Below are positions 31,869 to 41,671 of a stretch of 64,000 bases of DNA, piece by piece. Numbering within the stretch: position 1 is the stretch's first letter; each line of letters opens with the position of its first letter. Source of the stretch: Galdieria partita (taxonomy: Eukaryota; Rhodophyta; Bangiophyceae; Galdieriales; Galdieriaceae). The stretch spans positions 62,001-126,000 of the forward strand of contig BQMJ01000007.1 of NCBI GenBank assembly GCA_025991245.1, written 5' to 3'. The position numbers were made by a program, and so were the translations under genes. The notes beneath the pieces were generated by a model. It saw nothing but the letters and a program-made list of their open reading frames with translations, was not told where the DNA came from and searched no databases.

Positions 31869-33614
31869 CTACGAAGAGTTATGTATAGGAATACTGGTGC
31901 CATCTTCTGACCATTTGCTGTGAAACACTCCCTCCTTATCCAATCTTTTATATGTATGCGCACCAAAAAAGTCACGTTGAGCTTGAATAAGTTGACTACT
32001 GCAAAGTATTTCTTGTCGAAAACTGTCATAATATGACAAGGCGGAAGCCAAGGCAGGAACAGGAATTCCCAACAGAGAAGCACCAGAAACCACTCGGCGC
32101 AAAGCTAGTTGACAATTATTCAAGTCTTCCACGAAATGCTCATCTTCTAGTAAGGAAAGAAGATTAGGTTGTCTCTTATAAGCTTCCTTAATACGATCTA
32201 GAAATCTTGCTCGAATAATACAACCACCTTTCCATATTCTTGCAATCTCTGCACAATCCAAGTTCCATTGCTCATCTAACGAAGCTTTCTGAATCAAAGC
32301 CATTCCTTGTCCATAACAACAAATTTTGGCTGCAAAAAGTGCTTTTTCCAACTCTGAAGCCAAAAACTCGAAATCATTCCAACCATAAGAGCTTATAATA
32401 TTATTCTGTTCTTTAGCTCCCACACCATGCAGCTGATAACTTAGTGAAACACGCAAATCCTTAAAAGAAGATAAGTATCGGGCATCTAATGCTGCAGATA
32501 TAGTAGATATTGGTATTCCTCTTTTGGCAGCCTCTTGAATAGTCCACATACCAGTTCCTTTACTTCCAGACTGGTCGAGTATTTTGTCCACAAGAAGGTT
32601 ACCCTTTTCCTTCACTTGTAATATTTGACTAGTTATTTCTATCAAGAAAGACTGCAAAGCACCTCTATTCCATCGTTCAAATATTTCATACAAGTTGCCT
32701 TCAAAATGATTCTTTTGGCTAATAGTACGTAATATATCATATACTTCACCAATCAATTGCATATCTGCATACTCAATTCCGTTGTGTACCATTTTTACAT
32801 AATTTCCTGAGCCACCAGGTCCTATATAAGTAACACAAGGCCCATCGTCTACTTGTGCAGCAATCTTATTAAGAATATCTTTAACTAAATTCCATGCTTC
32901 TAATGGACCTCCAGGCATCAAAGACGGTCCGTGACGCGCACCTTCTTCACCACCACTAACTCCCATTCCCATATAAAGAACATTTTTGGAAGATAAAGCG
33001 TCTGCACGTCTCTGAGTATTTTCATACCACTCATTGCCTCCGTCTATAATCAAATCTCCCGGTTCCAAATATTTTTCAAGAGTGCTTATTGTTGCATCTA
33101 CTGGACTTCCAGCCTTTACCATAATGACAACTTTTCTAGGCCTTTTAAGCGATCGTACAAAGGATTCCATCGAATAGAAACCTTCTAATTCACCAAGAAA
33201 ATCACTATGCTCAAGTTGAAAGCGTTTGATCGTATCGTCTGTCTTGGACGAAGAGCGATTGTACACTGAAACTCGAAAGCCTTTTTCAGCTATGTTGAGA
33301 GCCAGATTTTGACCCATTACTGCCAAACCAATCAAGCCAATATCGGCGGTTCCTGTAGCAGACTCAGTATCAGTTGCTTTTTGCTGTTGAGTGGTCATAA
33401 AAACTCGCGGAAAAACCGTAGAAGTGTTCGACAAGCTACGACGGACAGATATCCAACGATTCACTGAATTCTTCACTACAGTATAGCCAGCAAACGAACT
33501 CTTTCTACATTTGGAAACTGTTGAAGAATAACCGTAAAACCGTGAACTTAATACAGAACTTTGGATATAATGAAGAGTGGATAACTTTTGTCCATCATCC
33601 ACAAAAGGATTCAT
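31869..33614 (-). CDS. 6-phosphogluconate dehydrogenase, decarboxylating (with N-terminal extension)
   Basis: 581 residues from ATG 33614 (626 from the first ATG, 33749). The N-terminal 80-90 residues are Ser/Arg/Val-rich and fit an organelle (plastid) transit peptide. The enzyme core begins GTADIGLIGLAVMGQNLALN (NADP-binding), followed by VYNRSSSKTDDTI, the IIDGGNEWYENTQRR motif, the active-site signature GVSGGEEGARHGPSLMPGG and YIGPGGSGNYVKMVHNGIEY. The C-terminal QRDFFGAHTYKRLD substrate motif is present. The enzyme oxidatively decarboxylates 6-phosphogluconate to ribulose-5-phosphate with NADPH. Core length is normal. It works downstream of the gluconokinase encoded about 15 kb away. Confidence 0.94.
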   Translation of the reverse strand: MNPFVDDGQKLSTLHYIQSSVLSSRFYGYSSTVSKCRKSSFAGYTVVKNSVNRWISVRRSLSNTSTVFPRVFMTTQQQKATDTESATGTADIGLIGLAVMGQNLALNIAEKGFRVSVYNRSSSKTDDTIKRFQLEHSDFLGELEGFYSMESFVRSLKRPRKVVIMVKAGSPVDATISTLEKYLEPGDLIIDGGNEWYENTQRRADALSSKNVLYMGMGVSGGEEGARHGPSLMPGGPLEAWNLVKDILNKIAAQVDDGPCVTYIGPGGSGNYVKMVHNGIEYADMQLIGEVYDILRTISQKNHFEGNLYEIFERWNRGALQSFLIEITSQILQVKEKGNLLVDKILDQSGSKGTGMWTIQEAAKRGIPISTISAALDARYLSSFKDLRVSLSYQLHGVGAKEQNNIISSYGWNDFEFLASELEKALFAAKICCYGQGMALIQKASLDEQWNLDCAEIARIWKGGCIIRARFLDRIKEAYKRQPNLLSLLEDEHFVEDLNNCQLALRRVVSGASLLGIPVPALASALSYYDSFRQEILCSSQLIQAQRDFFGAHTYKRLDKEGVFHSKWSEDGTSIPIHNSS

Positions 33615-33901
33615 TGCAAAATGGAACAACCGTTGGCAAACGACAAATAGGAATGCCCGATGGAAGAATTCAATGAAATGTTTTATGCAAAGACATTTGA
33701 AGAACAAAGAAAATTTAACAGCATCATCAAATACGATATTCGACTCCATCAAAAGCTTTCAAATGAGTCAGGTTGCAAACACAACCCTTTCATAGTTCTC
33801 ATATTGGACAAATCAAATAACAGTAAACGTTGCATTGTGTACCACAAACCGTGCGTAAAAACGAGGAGAATACTATTCGTCACAAATTTTCAAATACCGC
33901 C

Positions 33902-34398
33902 TTAGTTTATAAAGGAAAACCACAATTCTCCAGAACAAAATATTCTTCTTCGATCGGTTGAGTGCTTCCAGGCAACTGTTTCCACTATACCAAACCTTTC
34001 TCTAGGTATTCCTCTAAAGTTTACTTTACAGTACAAAGTACAGCCTGGTTCTAATATCTCCTCCTCCCAACGAATCTCTTTCATTCCAACAAATACTGGA
34101 AACTTTTCTGAAAACTCAGGACACTAAGACCAACATAGATACTAGAATAACACTTCAAAGCTTTCAAAACTATTTTACTAACCTGCTTGACCAATAAACA
34201 ACCGGCTTGACCCATAAATTCTAACTGTTTGTGACGGAAAAAAGGCACGTCTTCGTCGCGTAGTAGCTTTGCAGCCACAATACTCTCACCGATCTTGTTC
34301 TCTACAGCGTAATCGACAAAGAGAAAAGGCTCTCTGTGTGCAAGTAAACCCAATATTTGTTGCTTTGTTAAGTTCCCATTACAAAACCAACGTCTCAT
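33902..34398 (-). CDS. FabZ/ApeP-like hotdog-fold hydroxyacyl dehydratase homologue
   Basis: Two exons (34183-34398 and 33902-34123) give 145 residues. ILGLLAHREPFLFVDYAVE matches the FabZ/ApeP opening (HRxPFLxVD). The second half, FVGMKEIRWEEEILEPGCTL with GELWFSF at the end, matches the beta-sheet of 3-hydroxyacyl-ACP dehydratases. The segment between, DVPFFRHKQLEFMGQAGCLL, has a His and a Glu but lacks the usual GHFPGxPVMPG loop between them, so the active site is shortened; ApeP-type relatives also deviate here. It may dehydrate 3-hydroxyacyl chains or be a non-catalytic relative. An upstream ATG (34455) would overlap ATE1 on the other strand. Confidence 0.65.
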
Positions 34399-34441
34399 TT
34401 CACGACATCTTTTGGGGATTGTGTATGGATAGACAGCCAAA

Positions 34442-36199
34442 ATGAGAAGGTCCATTGTTCAAGACTTGGGAGTAGATAACAGTGGATGTGGATACTGTAG
34501 TAACAAAAGGATACTTTCAAACAATCAAGAAGAGCATAAGGGAGCTCCTAATGAGCACTTGGTTTCAAAACGACATCGACCTAAAACGAGAGTTGCACAC
34601 GGAATATGGGCTCATAATCTCACAGTGGAAGATTATGAAGAACTTATGACTCGAGGTTGGCGTCGTTCAGGGAAGTATATATACAGACCTGATAATGCAG
34701 AGTCTTGTTGTCAGCAATTTGTTATTCGTCTCGAGGCAGACAAATTCACTCCCAACAAGTCTCAGAGAAGAGTTTTGAAGAAGATGGAGAAGGTGTCTTC
34801 TATTTCTTCTTGTTCTGCCATTAATGAACAGCCTTTTCAAAAGGTTTTTTCTTTTCAAAGCTCAAAGCCAACCGTTTCAGAAGACTCTTTATTGGAACAG
34901 ATTCGACACATTTTATGTCAGCTTTTAATAGATGTTGTCTGTGAGGATGCAGTCAGTTGGAATTGGAAAATATGGTACAATACAAAGTTTAGTGAAAAAT
35001 TTAGCAAGTGCTATTATTCGTCCAATATAATTTTAGTCCTTGCAGAATATCGAAACAACGAGAGTATTCCAGAATCAGAAAAGCCTGAAGACGCGTCTAG
35101 TGCGAATGGAAAACATGAGCGTCAAGTCAGGTTCAGTCAATTGAGAGATTACTATTCATCGTTACTAAAAGATACAGCAGTTGACATGTTTGCTCAAGTT
35201 GATATTGATTGTTCCATTGCACCCAATGGTTTTATGAACTTTTGTAGAAAGGACGAAGCTTTGCATCCGCAAGATAGTGCTCGCAAAAGAGCAAGAGGCA
35301 GAGATAATTTGAGTACCCGAGCATACAAAGAGTTTTCACAAAAAATAACTGAGCAGTCTTTGACAGAGAAGAAACGCTTAAGCATAGTTATGGAGTTGCC
35401 AAAGCTGGAAGATGAGAGCTTTTTGTTGTTTCAACGTTATCAACAAGCAGTACATCATGAGAGTCCTGCAGAAAATAACAGAGAGTCATTTTCAAGGTTT
35501 TTAGTCGAAACTCCTTTGATTTTCGTGGAACCTAACATTGATGGTACTACTCCATCTTGTGGTTTTGGAACATTTCATATGAAATATTATTTGGATGAAA
35601 GACTACTTGCGGTAGGAGTTGTTGACGTCTTGCCACATTATTTTTCTTCCGTTTACTTTTTCTATGATCCTTCTTATTCCAATCTCTCATTAGGGGTTTA
35701 TTCTGCCTTACAAGAGATTGAATGGGTTCGAACGCAATCCTTGCAGGGGTATTCACTTATGCAATATTATTGTATGGGATTTTATATTCATAATTGTCCA
35801 AAAATGCGATATAAAGGTGATTATTTTCCTTCTCAACTACGTTGTGAGGTTACAGGTCAATGGATACCACTGGAAGTTGCTCAGGAGGTTTTGGATAAGA
35901 ACAATGGAAGAGCACTACGTTTGGCCCCCGAAGACTTTCCTATAGACGATAAGTATCTTGTTGCTCCGTGTGAAAAAGTTTTCACATTGCTTTCGTCACA
36001 TGATAAGGAACTGTATCGTCGGTTGTGGAACGAAGCGCTAAAGAAGGTTCCTTTGTTGTGCAATGGCAAGATGTTTGTGTTTGATAACTTGAAACAAAAC
36101 TTAAATTGCAAAATGAGTTCACATATTCAATATGTATTGCTGTCGTATATTGCCAAGGTGGGACCACATTTGAGTGTACAAATGGTTTATTTGCTTTAA
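34442..36199 (+). CDS. ATE1: Arginyl-tRNA--protein transferase (ATE1)
   Basis: A 585-residue intronless protein. The N-terminal ATE_N domain has a cysteine pair CGYCSNKRI and VEDYEELMTRGWRRSGKYIYRP, which match the Fe-S-binding/substrate region of ATE1. The C-terminal ATE_C domain (about 370-540) contains GTFHMKYYLDERLLAVGVVD and SSVYFFYDPSYSNLSLGVYS, then the YYCMGFYIHNCPKMRYKG signature. ATE1 moves Arg from Arg-tRNA to N-terminal Asp, Glu or oxidised Cys, creating N-degrons in cytosol and nucleus. A charged insert at 210-330 lengthens the protein. The tail VGPHLSVQMVYLL fits the family. Confidence 0.93.
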   Translation: MRRSIVQDLGVDNSGCGYCSNKRILSNNQEEHKGAPNEHLVSKRHRPKTRVAHGIWAHNLTVEDYEELMTRGWRRSGKYIYRPDNAESCCQQFVIRLEADKFTPNKSQRRVLKKMEKVSSISSCSAINEQPFQKVFSFQSSKPTVSEDSLLEQIRHILCQLLIDVVCEDAVSWNWKIWYNTKFSEKFSKCYYSSNIILVLAEYRNNESIPESEKPEDASSANGKHERQVRFSQLRDYYSSLLKDTAVDMFAQVDIDCSIAPNGFMNFCRKDEALHPQDSARKRARGRDNLSTRAYKEFSQKITEQSLTEKKRLSIVMELPKLEDESFLLFQRYQQAVHHESPAENNRESFSRFLVETPLIFVEPNIDGTTPSCGFGTFHMKYYLDERLLAVGVVDVLPHYFSSVYFFYDPSYSNLSLGVYSALQEIEWVRTQSLQGYSLMQYYCMGFYIHNCPKMRYKGDYFPSQLRCEVTGQWIPLEVAQEVLDKNNGRALRLAPEDFPIDDKYLVAPCEKVFTLLSSHDKELYRRLWNEALKKVPLLCNGKMFVFDNLKQNLNCKMSSHIQYVLLSYIAKVGPHLSVQMVYLL

Positions 36200-36566
36200 G
36201 AAGATTTTTCTGGGCCTCAGAATCGCGTCGAAGGATTTTTTTACGAACCGGAACAGAATTTGAATCGACAGCATTTTTTTGTTCAACTTGCAACATTTTT
36301 GCGCGCCTTTGTTTGGAAACGTGCTACTAGGCATTTATTCTACCTTACATCTGCAGTTTACTGAGTTCGTGAAGTTAGACTCGCCAGCTGAATCTTTCCA
36401 ACCCTTGTATCAGTAAAAACTGGGATACATAAGAGGCTGTTATATTTGTCAGACAAATACCTAAACTGTGGTTCATAAGGATAGGTATTATCTTTTTCAG
36501 TTGAAGGATCGGAGAACGCTGCAAAGGGTACTATTCTACTACTTTGGTGTCGCGATAACTGTTGCT
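36200..36566. other. 367 bp between ATE1 and the cyclin gene
   Basis: No gene is supported here. In the ATE1 frame, after a candidate 63-nt intron beginning at 36161 (GTGGGA...CTCAG), there is an open stretch of 47 codons ending at a TGA near 36363, and the opposite strand also has an open frame in this region. Both look like chance. The area probably holds the ATE1 3' end and the cyclin promoter. No tRNA, repeat or long palindrome was seen. Confidence 0.5.
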
Positions 36567-37766
36567 ATGCCAGAAGAGGCGAAGATTGACTTCTGCGAAA
36601 TAGAGGAAAACATATTAAACTTTTCAAAACCTGACGTTAATCTCGCCATCCAGAGAGCAAGCCCAGAAACTGAAGAGATTATTATAGAAGAAGATGGTAT
36701 CAGGAAAGAATCGGGCTGTTTTTCAGAGTTCTGTATGCTGAATTCTTGTTGCTTTCACAACAGAGAAACACCAGCCAATTCTTTGTGTCTATTACAGTTG
36801 CAAAGTGTGTGGAGAAGTCGATTTCCAAAAGAAGACAATGTATTGTCGACATGTTGTATCATTAAGGACCTTTTTCTGTTTGCAGTTGCAGAGGTTATTC
36901 AGCGTAGAAAGCGGTCAACTGCGTCATCATGCCTATCAAGGAAGAGTATATGTGATGCAAACACGAGTAATGCAACTACTTGCTCTCTCTATTCTGTTTA
37001 TGCATCTTCTTGGGATGTCGTGAATCTATCTGCTCTTCGACAATATTTGGATGAGTATGAACGAAACCAATTGCATGGAGAAGATCATTCCAACTTTGCA
37101 CTTACTTCCAACATTAGAAAGCAAATAATCCTTTGGCTATTTGACATTGCACAGCTCTTTGATTTAAACTCTGAAACTGTTGCTCTTACAGTCGCCTTCA
37201 TGGATAAACTTATTGGAAAGCAAACAGTTTCACGACACTTTCTTCATAGTACAATAGGTGGCTGTCTTTGCACATTTTCGAAGTGGCTAGACCTTCGACC
37301 TGTTTTATGTAGTGAAATTGCTTCAGTTGTGAATATATCTTCAAACCTGTTACGACTTTTTGAAGAAATTATCTTGCTTAGTGTTGACTGGCGTTTTCAA
37401 TTGCAAACAGCACATAGCGTCTTTTCGACAATAGCTAGAAAGTTTAAACAGTTCCACTGCAATACTCATTTGAGTGAAACACTATTGGAAGAAGTTGTTT
37501 GCAAGGCTGAAATGTATCTAAATATGTCTCTTTTATGTGAAGAGTTGTCCACTTATGATCATTCCATTATTGTACTAGTAGTGTTGGGATTGTTGTACAA
37601 AGACATGTTGAAAACTAACAATACGCACGAGAAGAATAATGTCGTTAACGATAATGCAGTAGCGGAACTATTGATAGAGATAGCAAAGGAGTGTGGCGTT
37701 TCTAAGGAATGTTTTTCTTACTTGGAGCATTTATTAGAATCTTCAGTCATTTCCAATGAAAAATGA
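36567..37766 (+). CDS. Cyclin-fold protein
   Basis: 399 residues from the first ATG (an upstream in-frame GTG at 36468 is ignored). The N-terminal 150 residues are low-complexity, with a Cys-rich patch. A cyclin box begins at about 182: IRKQIILWLFDIAQLFDLNSETVALTVAFMDKL, followed by the second helix pair and a C-terminal cyclin-like fold through about 385. This resembles D- or B-type cyclins that activate CDKs in the cell cycle. No clear LxCxE or destruction box was seen. It converges on MCM7. The class of cyclin cannot be fixed from sequence alone; the N-terminus could hide introns. Confidence 0.65.
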   Translation: MPEEAKIDFCEIEENILNFSKPDVNLAIQRASPETEEIIIEEDGIRKESGCFSEFCMLNSCCFHNRETPANSLCLLQLQSVWRSRFPKEDNVLSTCCIIKDLFLFAVAEVIQRRKRSTASSCLSRKSICDANTSNATTCSLYSVYASSWDVVNLSALRQYLDEYERNQLHGEDHSNFALTSNIRKQIILWLFDIAQLFDLNSETVALTVAFMDKLIGKQTVSRHFLHSTIGGCLCTFSKWLDLRPVLCSEIASVVNISSNLLRLFEEIILLSVDWRFQLQTAHSVFSTIARKFKQFHCNTHLSETLLEEVVCKAEMYLNMSLLCEELSTYDHSIIVLVVLGLLYKDMLKTNNTHEKNNVVNDNAVAELLIEIAKECGVSKECFSYLEHLLESSVISNEK

Positions 37767-37897
37767 AGCTCCAGAAACTAAAGACAAGAGGAGGAAAAGC
37801 TTCCTGTTTCTGATATTGAACACATAAGATTTACTTGGCATTTCAGTATGGAAATCCAATAGTTGTAAAGTACAAGGGTCTTATCGTTTCTCGTTGT

Positions 37898-40428
37898 TTA
37901 CGCAACCAATCTTATTTTGTCGAGGTTTCTATCAATCATCCAAATATTCAATTGTTCATATTCTTCGAGGCATTTAGTCCATTGGTCATGAGAATAGCCT
38001 CTTCCTAGTATTTGTCTTTCCACATCTGATAAGACAGCTTCAGATGTTCCTTCCATGCCATGTATTGCTTCGCAGACGTGGCGATAAATTTCTGCAACAG
38101 GGTCAACATTATAATTTTTGCTATGGTGCTCCTAAAACCAAAAGATTCTTTAGAACTTCCTTCAAAAATTTCGCAATGACAACCCATACCTCTCTCAACG
38201 AAGATTTGCTTGACTCTAACAGGCGAATGGCCTCGTCAACATCGGCATGTTCTACAAAATTGCTAAAACGAATTCTTGCTAGCGCTTGACTTAAGCGAAG
38301 AATACTTAGAAGAGTTCTTGCTGAAGTGTAATTTTCTGCCCATTCACCAGCTTTCTTTTCCTTATCTCTCATTGCTACATAGTTATTGACAACATACTTC
38401 GACACGACACTTGGAATAACAGGATTGTATCTTTTAGCCTTGGCTACATAGGCACGAATTAGCTGAGGATCCACGGGATGAAAATCATCTTCAGGATGTT
38501 TACCAACTCGATGTACATAAGTTACATGCTTTGCTAATTGAAAATCTTGAGTTTCACTAGGAGTATCGATCAACAGAAACAGCAAATCAAAACGAGATAA
38601 GAGTGCCGGTGGTAAATTGATATTTTGAGAAGGTGTCTTTTTCTTGTTGTAACGACCGTAAGCAGGATTGGCTGCTGCTAAAACAGCGGCTCTTGCATTG
38701 AGTGTGGTTGTGATGCCTGCCTTGGCTATAGAAACAGTCTAAATAATCAATATATGTAAGCAAAGTGCAAAAATATTAAAGGAATTCTCATACTTGCTGT
38801 TCCATCACTTCATGAATGGCGGTTCTATCGACTTCATCCATCTTATCAAATTCATCAATACAAGCAACTCCCATATCCGCAATAACTAACGCTCCACCTT
38901 CTAACATCAATTCATTGGTAAGTGGATCTCGCAACACTGCTGCAGTAAGACCCACTCCTGAAGAGCCTTTTCCTGTGGTATATACTCCACGTGGCGTTAT
39001 AGTTGCAATATGTTTCAACAACTGAGACTTGGCTACGCCAGGGTCACCCATAAGGCAGACATGAATGTCACCTCTCAATCGAACTCCATCTTGGAATCTT
39101 CGAAGAGGTGCTCCAACCATGAGTAATAATAGAGCCTTTTTGACATCCAAGTGACCGTATATTTCAGGAGCAATAGATTTTGCTAAGAGCTCATATACTT
39201 GAGCATCTTTGGATAGTTCAAGCACTTGATTGTCAACTTCAACCGAAGGAATGAATTCCTCGTATGTTTTTTTGTTACGTTCTATGTGCATTCCTTGAAG
39301 AAAAGTGTCAGCAACGAGACCTGCATGAAAAGAATGGAAGCCTGTTTGGGGAGTTGGGAGAAAGACGCCACAAACTGTTACCAAGTCTCCTGCAGAGCAC
39401 TGTTTGGCCACTTCACCTAAAAGCTGCAAAGTCACGGCACGAGGTATATGTCCAACGGGAACCTGATCTGCAGTTTCCTGTAGCCTTATTTCTTGATATT
39501 TTACAAATTTGGTTCCTCGCATGTTAAGATAGAGTTCCCCAGACTTTTTGTTGGTGCGACATTCTGCACTGGGACAAGTCACGAGTGGCATGAACTTTCG
39601 AGAATTGACTTGTTGGAAAGCTTGGAAACCACAAGATTCGCAACTATAACAGGCAACAACAACTCGAGGCTTGACGTCTAATACTCTGACAACAAGTCCC
39701 TTGATTTTAACCAAATGACCAATATCAGCAGCAGTTATCTCTCTTATAGATAATGGTTTAATATTGGTAGCTGGAATGAAATGAATTTCGTATCTTCTTA
39801 CAAGTTGAGCTGGTATCTTGTTCTGTTGATCTTCGATAGGAGCATTGAGAGGATCCAATTCAGCCATAACTCGTGGATTCAATTCAGCGGGTCCTAACGC
39901 AGATTCATCATTCATTACATGAGTTCCTCTATAATCACTCTCTAACTGCATATACTGTTCTATTACGATATCAAACTGGTCCTTGACTATGGGTTGCTGA
40001 GGTTTTAGAGTCCTTAGGATTTCATCCACTGCTTGTGATGCAATTTCAATAAAGCGCAAAGTATTGATTGTTATAGCTTGAGCAAGTTCCTCTCGTCCTT
40101 CAGCAGTGATGTCATCCAGCTCAATACTCAAAGCATTTCTCGTTCGATTTGCAATTTCTTGTATTTGAAGCATATATTTGTGAGGCATTTGTTCGTTAGT
40201 GGTAAGAGAAGACGTAGGAAGCAAACTACTTTCTTCCGAATCTTGTGGGGAGCTCTCTATACCAGATACCCCTGTTCCTTCGCTCGTATAAGGTCCCAGG
40301 TTGTAGCTATACATACTTTCATCGTTTACAACTCGAAAATTCTGAAGAAACTGTATCAAGTCATTCTTATATTGATTGTAGGGTTTTAAAAGGACGGGAA
40401 GATGCGCAGCTAACATATTCTGAACCAT
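37898..40428 (-). CDS. MCM7: MCM7 replicative helicase subunit
   Basis: Three exons (38794-40428, 38190-38738, 37898-38131) join in frame to 805 residues. The MCM N-domain includes a zinc finger CYSCESCGFQ...CPSAECRTN. The AAA+ core has Walker A GDPGVAKSQLLKHI (about residue 460), Walker B CIDEFDKM (about 520) and the Arg finger LLSRFDLLF. The KALLLLMVGAPLR block points to MCM7. Last-exon codons give EHHSKNYNVDPVAEIYR and a winged-helix-like tail. MCM2-7 forms the replicative helicase loaded at origins. It is longer than usual (about 720) because of a serine-rich N-terminal insert. The E2F-like site upstream fits S-phase control. Confidence 0.93.
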
Positions 40429-40464
40429 CGCACAAAAAGTTTTGTGAAAATGAATATTTTTCAA

Positions 40465-40476
40465 TTTCCCGCCAAA
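40465..40476. promoter_or_regulatory. E2F-like site in the MCM7 promoter
   Basis: TTTCCCGCCAAA lies about 37 bp upstream of the MCM7 ATG (40428). It matches the E2F/DP consensus TTTSSCGC on one strand and TTTGGCGG on the other. E2F sites in MCM promoters are conserved from plants to animals and drive S-phase transcription. The match is exact and well placed, but function is inferred. Confidence 0.6.
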
Positions 40477-40831
40477 TTCTATTCCAATCACTCTTTTCTA
40501 ATAATACTCTTGAGAATCCTAATAAGCTTGAAAACTTTTGCAAAGACATTTGTATTCATAGTAATGAAAGAGTATAAAGATTTTATTGTTCAAAGTAAAT
40601 ATAAGGGAGTTATTTCAACTCAAGGAACAACAAGCCCTTGTTACAAACCCTCGCAGGCAACTAACCAAGTAGCTAAGGGGAAGCTTTAAGCTAAATGGAC
40701 AATGAATTGGTGAGAACGAATTGTTTTGTATTGTCTGTTCGAGTAGGAACCGTTCAGTAGACGCCTGTTTCTTGTTCACAGTATAGGTTGGAGTTTGTTT
40801 TAAAGTATTCTTGTATTCAATCCTTCCTGTT
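40477..40831. other. Rest of the 403-bp gap between MCM7 and the Tim17-like gene
   Basis: The gap runs from 40429 to 40831; the E2F-like site is its main recognisable element. The remainder is AT-rich and has no long open frame with protein-like composition. It is probably the divergent promoter of MCM7 and the following plus-strand gene. No tRNA or repeat was found. Confidence 0.5.
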
Positions 40832-41559
40832 ATGGATTCCGATGGTGAAGAAGAAAAGGGTTTTACACTGACAACCGCTGATACCGAAGCAAACCAAAGA
40901 CCTGTATTTTCCAATTTCTTTAGCCAAATAGTCACGATTCATCGGGAGTCTATACAAAAAGTTTGCACACGTTCTTCTTCTGGAGGTATGTACGCTGAAC
41001 AGTCCCGAGGAGTTTTTGGACTGAAGAATTCTCCTTGATAGCTGTGTTGGGTGTTGTTATTGGCACCGGTCGAGCTGTCTACTATGAAAAACCGCTTGTT
41101 CCTGAGTTGTTGAGAAGTGTTTCACGTCTAACTTTGGTTTCTTTTCACTTCTTTGCTTTAAAAGAAGTTTGTGATCGTCTTAAAGGCCGAGAAACAATTT
41201 GGAGTACGTTCTTTGCTGGTGGGTTTTCGGGTTGGTTTTATGGCCTGTTGCGGTTTCGAGAAACTGTATCACCGACTCGCTCCTTCATCGCAGGAGTCTG
41301 TGCAAGTTCCATTGGCTTATTGGCGTTGAGGGGATTGGAGAGTGCTCGTGACCACATAGTTTACCGTTGGGAGCAAGGTGCAGAAACTGAAAGTGAATTT
41401 TATTTAATACGTCTTTACCATCATTTGATTGGAGAAGATAAAGAACTGGAAAGACTACGGGCGAGAAGAGATGCTCTGTATTTGGAACTGTTTCAGCTAC
41501 AAGACGAGAAACAGAAAAAGGCCAAAAATGAAAATGAATCGAATGAGAAATTCCTTTAG
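40832..41559 (+). CDS. Putative Tim17/22/23-type membrane protein
   Basis: Two exons (40832-40985 and 41042-41559) join in frame to 223 residues. The N-terminal 50 are polar and acidic. From about residue 50 there are four hydrophobic segments with small residues: AVLGVVIGTGRAVYYEKPL, LVSFHFFALKEVCDRLKGRE, STFFAGGFSGWFYGLLRF and FIAGVCASSIGLLALRG. The pattern of glycine-rich helices with F-x-x-E...R and a second AG..G motif resembles the Tim17/Tim22/Tim23/B14.7 family of mitochondrial inner-membrane or plastid-envelope proteins. The charged C-terminal tail is a coiled coil. Family assignment is tentative. Confidence 0.5.
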
Positions 41560-41671
41560 GAAATTGAAACTTTTGTGTGATGACTAGTGAAAGTAGATTC
41601 TGTCGAGTTTCTTTGAGACATTGTTCAGAGGTCTCTTTATGGCAGTTTTAAGTAACTGAAACACCTCTTTT

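Noticed and set aside
34399-34455. Upstream ATG of the hotdog dehydratase at 34455
   Set aside because: It would overlap the ATE1 start on the other strand, and the second ATG gives a FabZ-length protein.
35982-36296. 104-residue minus-strand frame at the ATE1 3' end
   Set aside because: Its first 40 residues look protein-like, but the rest is antisense to ATE1, no splice site rescues it, and no family was recognised.
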